Assembly: GCF_004028155.1 (NCBI RefSeq)
Contig: NZ_SBII01000005.1
Coordinates: forward strand, 62,001-126,000
Length of the DNA stretch: 64,000 bases
Source: Flavobacterium cerinum
GTDB lineage: Bacteria; Bacteroidota; Bacteroidia; Flavobacteriales; Flavobacteriaceae
Reading direction: 5' to 3'
Shown here: one piece after another, positions 15,705 to 24,441 of the stretch
Layout of the letters: each line of letters opens with the position of its first letter
How positions within the stretch are numbered: position 1 is the first letter of the stretch
The notes under the pieces: model-generated
Told to the model about the DNA's origin: nothing
Seen by the model: only the letters and a program-made list of their open reading frames with translations
The model's database searches: none
Made by a program: the position numbers and the translations under genes

Positions 15705-16975
15705 ACAGAAGAGTTGTAATAACCGGTTTAGGCGTTGTTGCTCCAAATGGGGTTGGGCTTAATGCATTTACACATGCCATAAAAAATGGTATTTCAGGAA
15801 TACGGCATGATGCTCAATTGCATAATCTCCAATTTTCCTGTCAGATAGTGGGTAAACCTCAAATAAGCGAAGAACTTAAACTGAACTATTTTTCTGAATT
15901 AGAATTGAGAGGGTTTAATAGTACAGGTATTTTATATGGTGTAATTGCGGGTATAGACGCGTGGAAAGACGCCGGACTCACTATTGAGAACAATGTAGAT
16001 CCGGATTGGGATAGTGGTGTTATTTTTGGTTCGGGAACATCAGGCATAGATAAGTTTCGAGAAAGTATTTATAAAATTGATGAACTGCAAACCAGAAGAT
16101 TAGGTAGTACAGTAGTTGCTCAGACCATGAATAGTGGTATTAGTGCCTACCTGGGAGGTAAATTAGGATTAGGAAATCAGGTTACAACCAATTCATCTGC
16201 CTGTACAACAGGAACAGAAAGCATATTGATGGCCTATGAACGTATTAAAAACGGACAAGCTAATAGAATACTCGCAGGCAGCACAAGCGATAGTGGCCCA
16301 TATATATGGGCAGGATTTGATGCAATGAGAGTATGCACATTCAAGCACAATGAATCTCCTGAGCAAGGTTCCAGGCCAATGAGTGCATCGGCATCTGGGT
16401 TTGTGCCGGGAAGTGGAGCAGGGGCAATAGTGCTTGAAGACCTCGAAAGTGCTTTACAAAGAGGTGTACGTATTTATGGTGAAGTGTTGGGTGGAAACAT
16501 AAATTCAGGAGGACAACGAGGCAGTGGCACCATGACAGCACCGAATAGCGTAGCTGTACAACGTTGTATTAAGGAAGCCATTAAAAATGCCGGTATTACT
16601 TCAAATGATATTGATACTATAAACGGACATCTAACGGCTACTGCTAAGGATAGTCTTGAAATTGCTAATTGGAGGGAAGCCTTAAACCGTAATGGATTGG
16701 ATTTTCCGTATATAAACTCTTTAAAATCGATGACTGGGCATTGTCTTAGTGCTGCGGGAAGCATTGAAAGTGTTGCAGCAATACTACAGCTGTATCATGG
16801 GTTTATTTTTCCTAACATCAATTGCGAAGACCTGCATCCGGAAATAGAAGGCAGTACAGATCGATTAAAAATACCTACAAAACTTATTAATACAGAAGTT
16901 AATATTATTGCTAAAGCCAGTTTTGGTTTTGGAGATGTAAACGCCTGCGTAATTTTTAAAAAATTCGATGAGTAA
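15701..16975 (+). CDS. beta-ketoacyl-ACP synthase (FabF/KAS II-like)
   Basis: 424-aa condensing enzyme with the full Cys-His-His triad: NSSACTTGTE (C168), NGHLTAT (H310) and MTGHCLSAAGS (H347). It is clearly a second-type ketosynthase, distinct from the housekeeping FabF by its place in the cluster between dehydratase and ACP. It probably elongates the acyl chain that becomes the type III PKS starter, or a side chain. The NGHLTAT motif replaces the more usual NAHGTST-like sequence, which suggests a specialised subfamily. Confidence 0.87.
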   Translation: MNRRVVITGLGVVAPNGVGLNAFTHAIKNGISGIRHDAQLHNLQFSCQIVGKPQISEELKLNYFSELELRGFNSTGILYGVIAGIDAWKDAGLTIENNVDPDWDSGVIFGSGTSGIDKFRESIYKIDELQTRRLGSTVVAQTMNSGISAYLGGKLGLGNQVTTNSSACTTGTESILMAYERIKNGQANRILAGSTSDSGPYIWAGFDAMRVCTFKHNESPEQGSRPMSASASGFVPGSGAGAIVLEDLESALQRGVRIYGEVLGGNINSGGQRGSGTMTAPNSVAVQRCIKEAIKNAGITSNDIDTINGHLTATAKDSLEIANWREALNRNGLDFPYINSLKSMTGHCLSAAGSIESVAAILQLYHGFIFPNINCEDLHPEIEGSTDRLKIPTKLINTEVNIIAKASFGFGDVNACVIFKKFDE

Positions 16976-16978
16976 ATT

Positions 16979-17227
16979 ATGAAAAGAGAAGAAATAATTG
17001 AAAAACTAAAAACTATTGTTAAGCCTTATGTAAATAATCAGGAAGCTTATGAGAATATGAATGAAAGTTCAGATTTCATTAAAGATTTAGGTGTTAATTC
17101 GGCAAATCTGGTAGATATAGTATTGGATGTCGAAGAGCAATTTAATATTGTAATTGACAATCCCGAAATGGAGCGTATGCTCGATGTAAAGACAGCGATT
17201 GATATTATTGAAGTAAAAACTGAATAG
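16979..17227 (+). CDS. acyl carrier protein
   Basis: 82-aa acidic carrier protein with the helix II site LGVNSANLVDIVLDVEEQF. Ser41 is the expected phosphopantetheine attachment residue. The usual Asp before the serine is Asn (NS instead of DS), which is seen in some specialised carriers. It lies between the ketosynthase and the phosphopantetheinyl transferase, so it is presumably the dedicated carrier of this cluster. Confidence 0.88.
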   Translation: MKREEIIEKLKTIVKPYVNNQEAYENMNESSDFIKDLGVNSANLVDIVLDVEEQFNIVIDNPEMERMLDVKTAIDIIEVKTE

Positions 17228-17228
17228 C

Positions 17229-17727
17229 ATGATTGGTAACGACGTTATAGATTTAGAAGCTACACGCGTGCAGAGTAACTGGAAGCGTCCGGGTTTGCTT
17301 GAAAAGTTATTTACACAGGAAGAACGTGAAGTAATAAATAGCCATAACTCTCCCGAAATCATGGTTTGGGTTTTATGGAGTATGAAAGAAGCAGCTTATA
17401 AAATCTATAACAGACAAACCAAATTAAGAAGTTTTATACCTCTACAGCTAATTTGTACAATTGATGTGAGTTGTAGTACGGTTATTAGGGGTGTTGTGAA
17501 GTGTAACGGATTCATTTATGCAACGAAGACAGTTTTAGACGGAAACTTAATACATACTATAGCTACGGTTAATATTATTGATATTGAAAAAATTGAAGAA
17601 CCAGAAAATAGTAATGTTATTAAAGATACCAGTGGAATACCTTATCAATTGATTGAAAATGAGATGTATCCTGTATCAATAAGTCATCATGGAAGATTTT
17701 ATAAAATTGTTAGTTTAAAGTATTGCT
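17229..17727 (+). CDS. 4'-phosphopantetheinyl transferase
   Basis: 166-aa phosphopantetheinyl transferase. The metal-binding motif is GNDVIDLE (D5, D8) and the second conserved motif is WSMKEAAYK (W50, K53, E54, K58). It should load the phosphopantetheine arm onto the ACP encoded immediately upstream. It begins one base after the ACP stop region and its TAA overlaps the ATG of the patatin gene. A dedicated transferase suggests that the cluster's ACP is not served by the housekeeping enzyme. Confidence 0.87.
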
Positions 17728-17728
17728 A

Positions 17729-19477
17729 ATGGAAAATAAGGATAAACCTTTTAAAATTGGGCTTTGTATGGCAGGAGCAGTTTCTGCAGGAGCATATACA
17801 GCTGGTGTAGTTGATTATTTATTGGAAGCATTAAACGAATGGGAAAAGAGGCGTGGGCAGGATAATGTGCCAAGCCATAAAGTTACTATACCCATTATGG
17901 GTGGGGCTTCGGCAGGAGGCATGACCGCAATTTTAGCTGCCAGTACAATAAACAATAGTATTATACCGGTAGATTTACCCAAACCAGAACATCTTTTTGA
18001 TGAACATCCTGAAAATAAACTTTATCACAGCTGGGTAGACCTTATTGATAGAGATATGTTTTCTAAAATGCTTGATACTTCGGATATTCAAAAAGGGAAA
18101 ATAGTTTCAGCTCTTAATTCTCAATTTATAGATGATATTGCTAATAAAATGATTAGTAGTACTACTCAAAACAGGAGAGAAACCCCCTCTTATTTTCAGG
18201 GATCAGTTAAAGTATTTACCACGCTTACGAACTTAGAGGGGTTTAACTATTACGCAGGGCTAAATTCTGGGAGGCGTAAGGATAAGTATTATATGAGCAT
18301 CCATAATGATTATGCCTGCTTTGAAGTTCTTGATGGTGTTAAGAAACCTGAAGGAGGTGCGTGGATGCCGTTAAACTTTATGACTGGAGAAAATTTACAG
18401 ACTGCCAAAAATGCGGCAATGGCTACAGGAGCATTTCCAATAGGTTTAGCTCCGCGTATACTGGAGCGTGAAGCAAAATATGTAGAGAAAATCCCATGGC
18501 TTGATTATGTATTCAGAAATACTCCTTTGGATAAAGAGATTATCAGGACACTTAATGTAGATGGTGGAATGATAAATAATGAGCCGTTTGAAAAGGTGAG
18601 AGATATTTTTAATGATGAGATGGCTGCAGAGATGAATTTGCCTTATACTACTACAGAGGAGAAAATTAAAACATTTCAGGTATTAGAAGATATTAATAGT
18701 GATTGTAATACATTCGAAAATACGATATTGATGATTGATCCATTTCCCAGTGTTCAGAATGAGAATTTTAAGATGGATACTGATATAACTGATATCATCC
18801 CAAAAACGCTTTCAGCAATGCTTTCACAGATGAGAGCTAAGCCTACTGATTATAAGGATGCAATGAAAGAAAATGACACTAGTCAGTTTATTATTTCGCC
18901 CTCAAGACAAATACGTGATGAAGCCGGTAATATAATTGAAGAGTTGTTTGGGGAAAAGGCTATTGCGTGTGGAACTTTGGGAGGTTTTGGCGGTTTTTTG
19001 AATAAAGAATTTCGTATTCATGATTATTATTTAGGGCGTTATAATTGTGAAGTTTTCCTAAGAGATTATTTTACTGTGACAGAATCTGCATTACAGGATA
19101 ATGAAATTTTCAGAAATGGATATGCCCAGGTTGATAAAAGTTTATATGCTTCGGATGAAACAAAACCAGGGGAAGAAAAAAAATACCAGATTATTCCTAT
19201 ATTCACACCAAGACCTGCTCCTGGAACATTAAAAGTACCCACATTTTCATGTGGTGAAAACTGGCCTAAAATCACTGAAAAAGAGATTGAAAAGTTTAAT
19301 AAACCTCTGAAAAGGAGAGTTGAAAAAATACTCATGAACATTGTTGAACTTAATGGAATTACAAAACCCTTATTGTATATTGGAGCGAAGGTTGTACTCA
19401 ATAAAATGCTGGCAGGAAAGGTAAGTGAGTCTATAAAAAAATCCCTTTATGACTGGAGGTTAATTGAAACTAAATAA
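17729..19477 (+). CDS. patatin-like phospholipase/acyl hydrolase
   Basis: 582-aa patatin-domain protein. It has the oxyanion loop GAVSAGAYTAG, the nucleophile motif GGASAGG (Ser about 61) and the dyad aspartate in NVDGGM (about 278), with a long C-terminal extension. It is predicted to hydrolyse acyl esters at membranes. ATG 17729 overlaps the transferase stop by one base, so it is probably read on the same transcript as the type III PKS cluster. It may supply or release acyl chains, or it may be an unrelated passenger. The base composition does not set it apart. Confidence 0.82.
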   Translation: MENKDKPFKIGLCMAGAVSAGAYTAGVVDYLLEALNEWEKRRGQDNVPSHKVTIPIMGGASAGGMTAILAASTINNSIIPVDLPKPEHLFDEHPENKLYHSWVDLIDRDMFSKMLDTSDIQKGKIVSALNSQFIDDIANKMISSTTQNRRETPSYFQGSVKVFTTLTNLEGFNYYAGLNSGRRKDKYYMSIHNDYACFEVLDGVKKPEGGAWMPLNFMTGENLQTAKNAAMATGAFPIGLAPRILEREAKYVEKIPWLDYVFRNTPLDKEIIRTLNVDGGMINNEPFEKVRDIFNDEMAAEMNLPYTTTEEKIKTFQVLEDINSDCNTFENTILMIDPFPSVQNENFKMDTDITDIIPKTLSAMLSQMRAKPTDYKDAMKENDTSQFIISPSRQIRDEAGNIIEELFGEKAIACGTLGGFGGFLNKEFRIHDYYLGRYNCEVFLRDYFTVTESALQDNEIFRNGYAQVDKSLYASDETKPGEEKKYQIIPIFTPRPAPGTLKVPTFSCGENWPKITEKEIEKFNKPLKRRVEKILMNIVELNGITKPLLYIGAKVVLNKMLAGKVSESIKKSLYDWRLIETK

Positions 19478-19613
19478 TTATTCATTCTTTTCTCCAACGG
19501 AGTTAATATTTAAAAAATGGAAGAAAGGTGAGAATGTGCCAAAGGCATTCTGAGAGAATGTTATTCGTGTAAATCGGATAAAAAGGTTCAGTATGCTGAA
19601 TTACGTCAAATTA

Positions 19614-19621
19614 TACCTTTG
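19614..19621 (+). promoter_or_regulatory. -7 promoter element ahead of the DinB-like gene
   Basis: TACCTTTG is a perfect match to the Bacteroidota -7 consensus TANNTTTG, 35 bases before the start codon. No TTG is present at the ideal distance for the -33 box. Confidence 0.35.
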
Positions 19622-19655
19622 AAAAAAATAATCATTATTAATAATAATTAGAATT

Positions 19656-20108
19656 ATGAAAGAGTTTTTTAAGGAGCTTTTTGAGTATACTTTTCATTTT
19701 AATGAAATAGTGGTAAACTCTTTGCAGAAAATTGACGGTACAATTCCGGAAAAAGCGGTGCAACTTATTAATCATACTATTAATGCACAGGAAATATGGA
19801 ATGCAAGAATAAATGAAAAACCATATAGGATTGACGTATGGGGGATAAGACCCTTAGATACACTTAAAGAGATAAATGAAATTAATTATCAAAATTCATT
19901 AAAAATAATCGATACGTTTGATTTTGAAAATAAAGTCACTTATACGAATACTCAAGGAAAGGCTTTTAGTAACACTGTACGTGATATGCTTTTCCATACT
20001 GTAAATCATTCAACATACCATAGAGGGCAAATTGCAACGTATTGTAAATTAGAAAATATAATACCTGAGGTTACAGATTATATTTTTTACAAGAGGCAGC
20101 AATTATAA
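19656..20108 (+). CDS. DinB-family protein
   Basis: 150-aa four-helix-bundle protein of the DinB/YfiT type. The three metal-ligand histidines are placed as in the family: LINHTINAQEIW and FHTVNHSTYHRGQI. Family members bind a divalent metal and some transfer or accept small thiols, but most have no known substrate. It is preceded by a Bacteroidota -7 element and appears to be transcribed alone. It is convergent with the exonuclease-like gene. Confidence 0.8.
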   Translation: MKEFFKELFEYTFHFNEIVVNSLQKIDGTIPEKAVQLINHTINAQEIWNARINEKPYRIDVWGIRPLDTLKEINEINYQNSLKIIDTFDFENKVTYTNTQGKAFSNTVRDMLFHTVNHSTYHRGQIATYCKLENIIPEVTDYIFYKRQQL

Positions 20109-20141
20109 AATTCTTAAACAAAATTTTTAATAGAAAGCAAA

Positions 20142-20747
20142 TTAAATTCCAAGCTTAGTTTTTAATTTTAAAAATATTAGAGCCGTTACATAGGCATTTC
20201 CTGATGCTGTATGACGGTCACTTTTTTTAATTTTTAAAGCATCACTTAGTTCGTCTAGGGTTGCTTGAGTAGTATCGGCCAATTCTTTCCATCTAAGATA
20301 TAATGCATTAGTATCCATTATAGGGTTTTTTAGCCGCCCAAGGTCAAGACGTTTTAATGCCTGATTGATCATCTCAATATCCAAATTTATATTGTGGCCA
20401 ACAAGTATAGCGTCTTTAGCAAAGTTTAAAAATTGTATCATTGCTTCGGCTTCAACAACTTTTTCAGTGCCTGTTTCTTTAACGTATTTATCTAATGCAG
20501 GAGACTGTGTATCGAACTGTTCCTGAATTAAAAAAATCTCAAAAAAATCACCAACTTCAATTGCATTAGCTGTAACACCAATTGCACCTATGGAGAGAAT
20601 AACATCTTCTTTAGGGTCTAAACCGGTTTTTTCCATGTAAAAAATTACATAACGTTTATGATGATTACTATTATCACTATCAAACAGAGAAATATAATTT
20701 TTCCAGAATTGTGGAAGATTATTACCGGTGAGCCAATCAAAAGCCAT
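20142..20747 (-). CDS. DnaQ-like 3'-5' exonuclease with degenerate catalytic motifs
   Basis: 201-aa DEDD-fold protein. The Exo I motif, normally FDTETTG, reads FYMEKTG, so the first metal-binding Asp is Tyr (residue about 37). The Exo III motif, normally H-x-A-x-G-D-A, reads HTASGNA, so the last Asp is Asn (about 184). Exo II (GHNINLD) looks intact. It follows the CNBD/CBS/DUF294 gene by 3 bases, a pairing common in bacteria. The fold is clear, but catalysis is doubtful. It may serve as a binding or regulatory partner. Confidence 0.8.
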   Translation of the reverse strand: MAFDWLTGNNLPQFWKNYISLFDSDNSNHHKRYVIFYMEKTGLDPKEDVILSIGAIGVTANAIEVGDFFEIFLIQEQFDTQSPALDKYVKETGTEKVVEAEAMIQFLNFAKDAILVGHNINLDIEMINQALKRLDLGRLKNPIMDTNALYLRWKELADTTQATLDELSDALKIKKSDRHTASGNAYVTALIFLKLKTKLGI

Positions 20748-20750
20748 AAA

Positions 20751-22670
20751 TTAATTGATGTAAGTTAATGAAAAACGATTCTTGATCATGTCCTGAATGT
20801 CATTTATAGGCTGAAAACAGTTTTTAAGTTTTACTTTGTCGGATTTAGATAACTCGTTTAAGTTCAGGTATCTTCCATTAGAGTTGTTTAGTAATCCTTC
20901 TTCAGTTCTAAAACGCATAAGAACATTGAATGCTTCAGCACATTCGTCATAAAGTTCGGCATTATTTGGTTCTAATTCAGCAAGTTTTTTATAACGATGA
21001 TATGTATTCGTAATTTCGGTAAGATTATGTGTTAATGCTAATAGTCGGGCAGCATCAATTAAGGGTTCCAAGGCACGGCTTTTAATATCAAAACTGTCTT
21101 TGTGTTCACCATCGTTTTCAACGAGGAACTGCCTAAAAAAGCCTAGTGGAGCTGGGTTTCTTAGTGTATCTGCTGCTAAAAAGGCAAAGAATTTTTTATT
21201 ATGGTTGATCTTTTCATGAATATTCTCAGTTAAAACATTTTCTAATGCAGGAGCACCATATATAAAGTCGAAATCAAAGAAAATTGTACTTAATTCAACT
21301 CCTTTTTCGGCAGGTGTATTTATCCATGTATTGTATTGTTTAACCCAGTCGCTTAATGATTTACACCATTGTGTATTGCTAGCCAATAAACCTGAGGGCG
21401 AATGTTCGTAACCTACTTTTTCAAGATATTCTGTTACCATTTCCGCTAATTCCAGGAAATATCTTTTTACATCATCGTATATTTCAGGGGCTACATCCTC
21501 AAATATAAGGGCACTATCCTGATCTGTTAATAATAGCTGCTCTTTTCTTCCCTGGCTTCCAATGTTCATCCAAACAAAACGAACAGGTGGAGGAGTTCCC
21601 ATTTTTTCTACAGAGAGTTCTATTGAACGTCGCGTAAGTGCTATATTGATTTCTGAAACAATATTAGATATATGAGATATTGGTATGTTAGTATCAATTG
21701 AGTTCTGAATTAAATCAGTAAGCTTTTCTCTTACATATTTAAGTTCTTTAGCATTTGTTGCTCTTCTGGTTTGTTTAAGCAGCACACCTGGAGTATTTGA
21801 CTGTGCAGCAACTACATCATGTTCTGAAATAATCCCGCTGACAGGTGACTTATCACTACCATCGCGGGTAACACAAAGATGCCCAACGTTATGTTTTAGC
21901 ATGATCATTTGTGCTTCAGCTACAGATATATTTTCAGGTACAGTAATAACAGGACTTGTCATAACTGTACGGGCATCAATTTCGATAGGGAAGAGGCCTG
22001 TTGAAATTTTTGAACGCAGATCCCTATCAGTAATAATTCCAATTGGTAATTGATTTTCTTGAATTATAACACTTCCTACAGCGCTATTAGACATTGATTT
22101 AGCAATAAATTTTAATATATCATCAGGATTTGCAGTAATAGGGTTTCGGGTATATTTAATAGGTTGAAAATACTGAATGTCAGCAACCTGTTCACTAAAA
22201 ATCATATTTTCAGTAACAAGTTTACCCTGACGTTCTTTATCATAAGGATTGCGGGTTTGAGAAGCAAAACTTTCTAATAGAAAGGCTAATACGTTTACGT
22301 TTTCGGTGAAATAAGGTTGAAATGCCGCAAAAGAAATACCATAAACAATTGCTTCTTCACGTGAACGCGCTGTCATTAGATAATCATTTTTAGCAAAGTA
22401 TGGTCTTAAGCCTAAAATATCGCCTTCATCACATTTGTCGATTAGTGTTTCTTCAGCATCTGAAGTAACTGAAAGCCCTACAACGCCATCTTTTACAACA
22501 TAAAAGTCTGAGTGTATGGCCTCGCCACCTTTGAAAAGAACTTGGTTCTTTTCGAGATAAATCACTTTAGATTGCTCTGCAACAGCGAGTAACTCATCGT
22601 ACTGCAAGCTAATGAAGGGTGGATATCGTTTTAAAAAATCGGCAATGCTCTGTGCAACAGGGTTTTTCAT
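20751..22670 (-). CDS. CNBD-CBS-DUF294 nucleotidyltransferase-like signalling protein
   Basis: About 639 aa in four parts. An N-terminal cyclic-nucleotide-binding domain (GGEAIHSDFYVVKDGVV) is followed by a CBS pair around residues 165-295 (GIITDRDLR, GIISEHDVV). A GlnD-like nucleotidyltransferase follows (GSQGRKEQLLLTDQDSALI) with its DUF294 C-terminal helical domain. Family members are thought to sense nucleotides and are often encoded with an exonuclease-like protein, as here. Their reaction is not established. ATG 22670 is preferred over the one nine bases upstream. Confidence 0.85.
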   Translation of the reverse strand: MKNPVAQSIADFLKRYPPFISLQYDELLAVAEQSKVIYLEKNQVLFKGGEAIHSDFYVVKDGVVGLSVTSDAEETLIDKCDEGDILGLRPYFAKNDYLMTARSREEAIVYGISFAAFQPYFTENVNVLAFLLESFASQTRNPYDKERQGKLVTENMIFSEQVADIQYFQPIKYTRNPITANPDDILKFIAKSMSNSAVGSVIIQENQLPIGIITDRDLRSKISTGLFPIEIDARTVMTSPVITVPENISVAEAQMIMLKHNVGHLCVTRDGSDKSPVSGIISEHDVVAAQSNTPGVLLKQTRRATNAKELKYVREKLTDLIQNSIDTNIPISHISNIVSEINIALTRRSIELSVEKMGTPPPVRFVWMNIGSQGRKEQLLLTDQDSALIFEDVAPEIYDDVKRYFLELAEMVTEYLEKVGYEHSPSGLLASNTQWCKSLSDWVKQYNTWINTPAEKGVELSTIFFDFDFIYGAPALENVLTENIHEKINHNKKFFAFLAADTLRNPAPLGFFRQFLVENDGEHKDSFDIKSRALEPLIDAARLLALTHNLTEITNTYHRYKKLAELEPNNAELYDECAEAFNVLMRFRTEEGLLNNSNGRYLNLNELSKSDKVKLKNCFQPINDIQDMIKNRFSLTYIN

Positions 22671-22932
22671 AATAGGCAATTGAAATCTAAAAGTAGTACT
22701 TTTTCGGTTTTTTTAAAAGAAAAGACTACAGGAAATGTATAAACCTATGTTAAAATTATTTAGAACCCAATGTAAAAACTTTTGAATCAATAACATTTAG
22801 AATGTTTTTACATATTTAGGATCGAAAATTGAGTATAAAACAGTTTAACAGTAAGAATTAAGCCAATATATATAATCGCTATTCTATGAATATTGCTAAA
22901 TTTACAAAACTAATAACCATAAAAATTTAAAG

Positions 22933-23439
22933 ATGAAGTTTACAACAAAGATTACAATGCTACTTGTAGCTGTATTTATGACTACTGTATCTGTTGCGCA
23001 AGAAAAAAAACAAGCCAGTCCGGCAGCAACAGCAAAAGGAACAATAAGCGGTGCTAATATTACAATTAACTATAGCAGCCCATTTGTAAAAGGTAGAGTT
23101 ATCTGGGGAGAATTAGTACCTTATAATAAAGTATGGCGTGCAGGTGCAAATGCACCAACAACATTTGAAACTGACAAAGCTCTTAAAATTGAAGGTAAAG
23201 ATTTACCAGCAGGAAAATATGCTGTTTATGTAATTCCTGAAAAAGATGCAGCAACTGTAGTTTTTGGAAAAGATCCTAAAATGAGTGCTTATGATTACGA
23301 CCAGGCTAAAGATCAGCTTAGAGTAAAAGTAAAAACAAAAAAATCTGCTAAGATGAATGAAAGCCTGGTTTACACAGTAAATAAAAACAACGTGACACTT
23401 AGTTGGGAGAATTTAGATATTCCTGTTTCTGTTAAATAA
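22933..23439 (+). CDS. DUF2911 secreted protein
   Basis: 168-aa protein with a Sec signal peptide (hydrophobic core TMLLVAVFMTTVSVA, cleavage near AQ), so it is exported to the periplasm. The mature part has the DUF2911 pattern SSPFVKGRVIWGELVPY, WRAGANAPTTFE and LPAGKYAVYVIP, a small beta-sandwich domain common in Bacteroidota. Its function is unknown. A -7-like element (TAAATTTA) lies about 30 bases before the ATG, and a strong terminator follows. It is the last host gene before the dif site. Confidence 0.85.
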   Translation: MKFTTKITMLLVAVFMTTVSVAQEKKQASPAATAKGTISGANITINYSSPFVKGRVIWGELVPYNKVWRAGANAPTTFETDKALKIEGKDLPAGKYAVYVIPEKDAATVVFGKDPKMSAYDYDQAKDQLRVKVKTKKSAKMNESLVYTVNKNNVTLSWENLDIPVSVK

Positions 23440-23456
23440 GAATATATAACTATCTT

Positions 23457-23502
23457 TTTAAAGCACATTATCCTCAATTGAAGATAATGTGCTTTAAAGT
23501 TT
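23457..23502 (+). terminator. terminator of the DUF2911 gene
   Basis: TTTAAAGCACATTATC and GATAATGTGCTTTAAA form a long 16-bp stem around a 10-base loop, followed by a T run. It lies 18 bases after the gene and just before the dif site. Confidence 0.85.
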
Positions 23503-23543
23503 TAAATACATATAAAAAACAAGAGGTAACGGTAGTATTTATT

Positions 23544-23571
23544 ATTTTACATAATATACATTATAGTTCAC
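23544..23571 (-). other. dif-type XerC/XerD site (left junction of provirus)
   Basis: On the minus strand the 28-mer consists of GTGAACTATAA, TGTATA and TTATGTAAAAT. Aligned with the E. coli dif site it matches 20 of the last 21 positions, including the whole central hexamer and all but one base of the XerD arm. It therefore looks like a functional chromosome dimer resolution site. A second copy of the core and XerC arm lies at the far end of the phage-like gene block, so this is probably also an attachment junction that keeps dif working. Confidence 0.82.
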
Positions 23572-23584
23572 TTTGCCTACGAAT

Positions 23585-23608
23585 TAAAAGCGGGGGTTAA
23601 CCCGCTAA
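23585..23608 (-). terminator. terminator of the secreted cargo gene
   Basis: On the minus strand GCGGG-ttaa-CCCCCGC-type pairing is followed by TTTT. The stem is short but GC-rich in an AT-rich setting. A similar hairpin follows the paralogous gene near 31242. Confidence 0.6.
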
Positions 23609-23704
23609 ATATCTTTATAACAGCAATATATACCCTTTTTAGCTGTTTGCATGATGTCAATGATTATTATGCAATAATACAAATAAATTTGATTCTAACA
23701 AGAA

Positions 23705-24133
23705 TTATTTTACAGGCTTAAATGTATAATCATATAAACCCACATAAGGCGCTCGATAATTATTAGTAGTTATTTTACCATCCTTATAAGTAACCAAATC
23801 ATAACCATAAACAACCTTATTAGGAAACCTTAAATATTTAACGTCAGAAACAACATCATCAGGCAAATTCTTCAAAGTTAATCTAAACTCGTTATCAGGC
23901 ATTATTTGCGTAAAATATCTTTCATCCTCAAATTGTATATGCTGTAAAATATCAGATAAATAAATTTCTGTTACTTTTTCAGGAATCAAAAAAGACCTAA
24001 AAGTATTCATTTTCTTTAAAATAATCAATAATTCATGATGTTTCAAAGACAGAGTAACCTCTTTTTTCACAAACTGTTGAGCATTAATATTAAAAGATAC
24101 AGCAAGCAATAAACATAGTAGTAATTTTTTCAT
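23705..24133 (-). CDS. secreted hypothetical protein, provirus cargo candidate
   Basis: 142-aa protein with a Sec signal peptide (MKKLLLCLLLAVSFNINA, cleavage before QQ). The C-terminal half has LRFPNKVVYGYDLVTYKDGKI, which matches IRFPNNTLFGYAMMTGKDGVI in the protein encoded at 31276-31689. The two genes are paralogues in the same orientation, each placed just inside or outside a dif-like site and followed by a GC-rich hairpin. Function is unknown. It lies on the provirus side of the left junction, so it may be a host gene picked up by the virus or a morphology-type cargo gene. Confidence 0.7.
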   Translation of the reverse strand: MKKLLLCLLLAVSFNINAQQFVKKEVTLSLKHHELLIILKKMNTFRSFLIPEKVTEIYLSDILQHIQFEDERYFTQIMPDNEFRLTLKNLPDDVVSDVKYLRFPNKVVYGYDLVTYKDGKITTNNYRAPYVGLYDYTFKPVK

Positions 24134-24441
24134 ATTGTAAGGATTGGATTATTATTACCCCAAATATAGGAAAGTTTTTTATTGAGCAAACAAATCATTT
24201 AAAAGGCGAAATTCTAAAACAAGCTTTGAACTTTTTTTCTTAAAGCCGTTACGCTTCGCTTCACTTTTTACAAAAAAGTATCAGCATTGTTTTGGTTTGA
24301 AGCCTTAAAATCGCTTTGATGCTAACAACTTCACTCGGTCGCAGTAAAAAAAAATCAAAAAAAAAAAAAGGTTTTAAGCTTCGTTACTTCAGCTAGCCGT
24401 TTACAAATGGATAAAGCCGACGTGTTAAGTCGGCTTTTGGT
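24134..24441. other. noncoding region at the end of the provirus late operon
   Basis: About 308 bp without a credible gene on either strand. It contains poly-A tracts of 9 and 13 bases near 24350-24372, several short repeated GAAGC/GCTTC-like words and a hairpin at its right edge. In small ssDNA phages the longest intergenic region often holds replication or packaging signals, so this is the natural candidate here. No specific site can be named. Confidence 0.45.
24411..24438. terminator. hairpin after the late gene block
   Basis: AAAGCCGAC and GTCGGCTTT pair across a 7-base loop just past the stop of the last late gene. Each side is followed by only a short T run, so it may be a terminator or a structural element in the single-stranded genome. 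Confidence 0.55.

Noticed and set aside
16341..16764. Minus-strand frames opposite the ketosynthase gene
   Set aside because: They are shadows of a gene with an intact catalytic triad and lack their own start signals or motifs.
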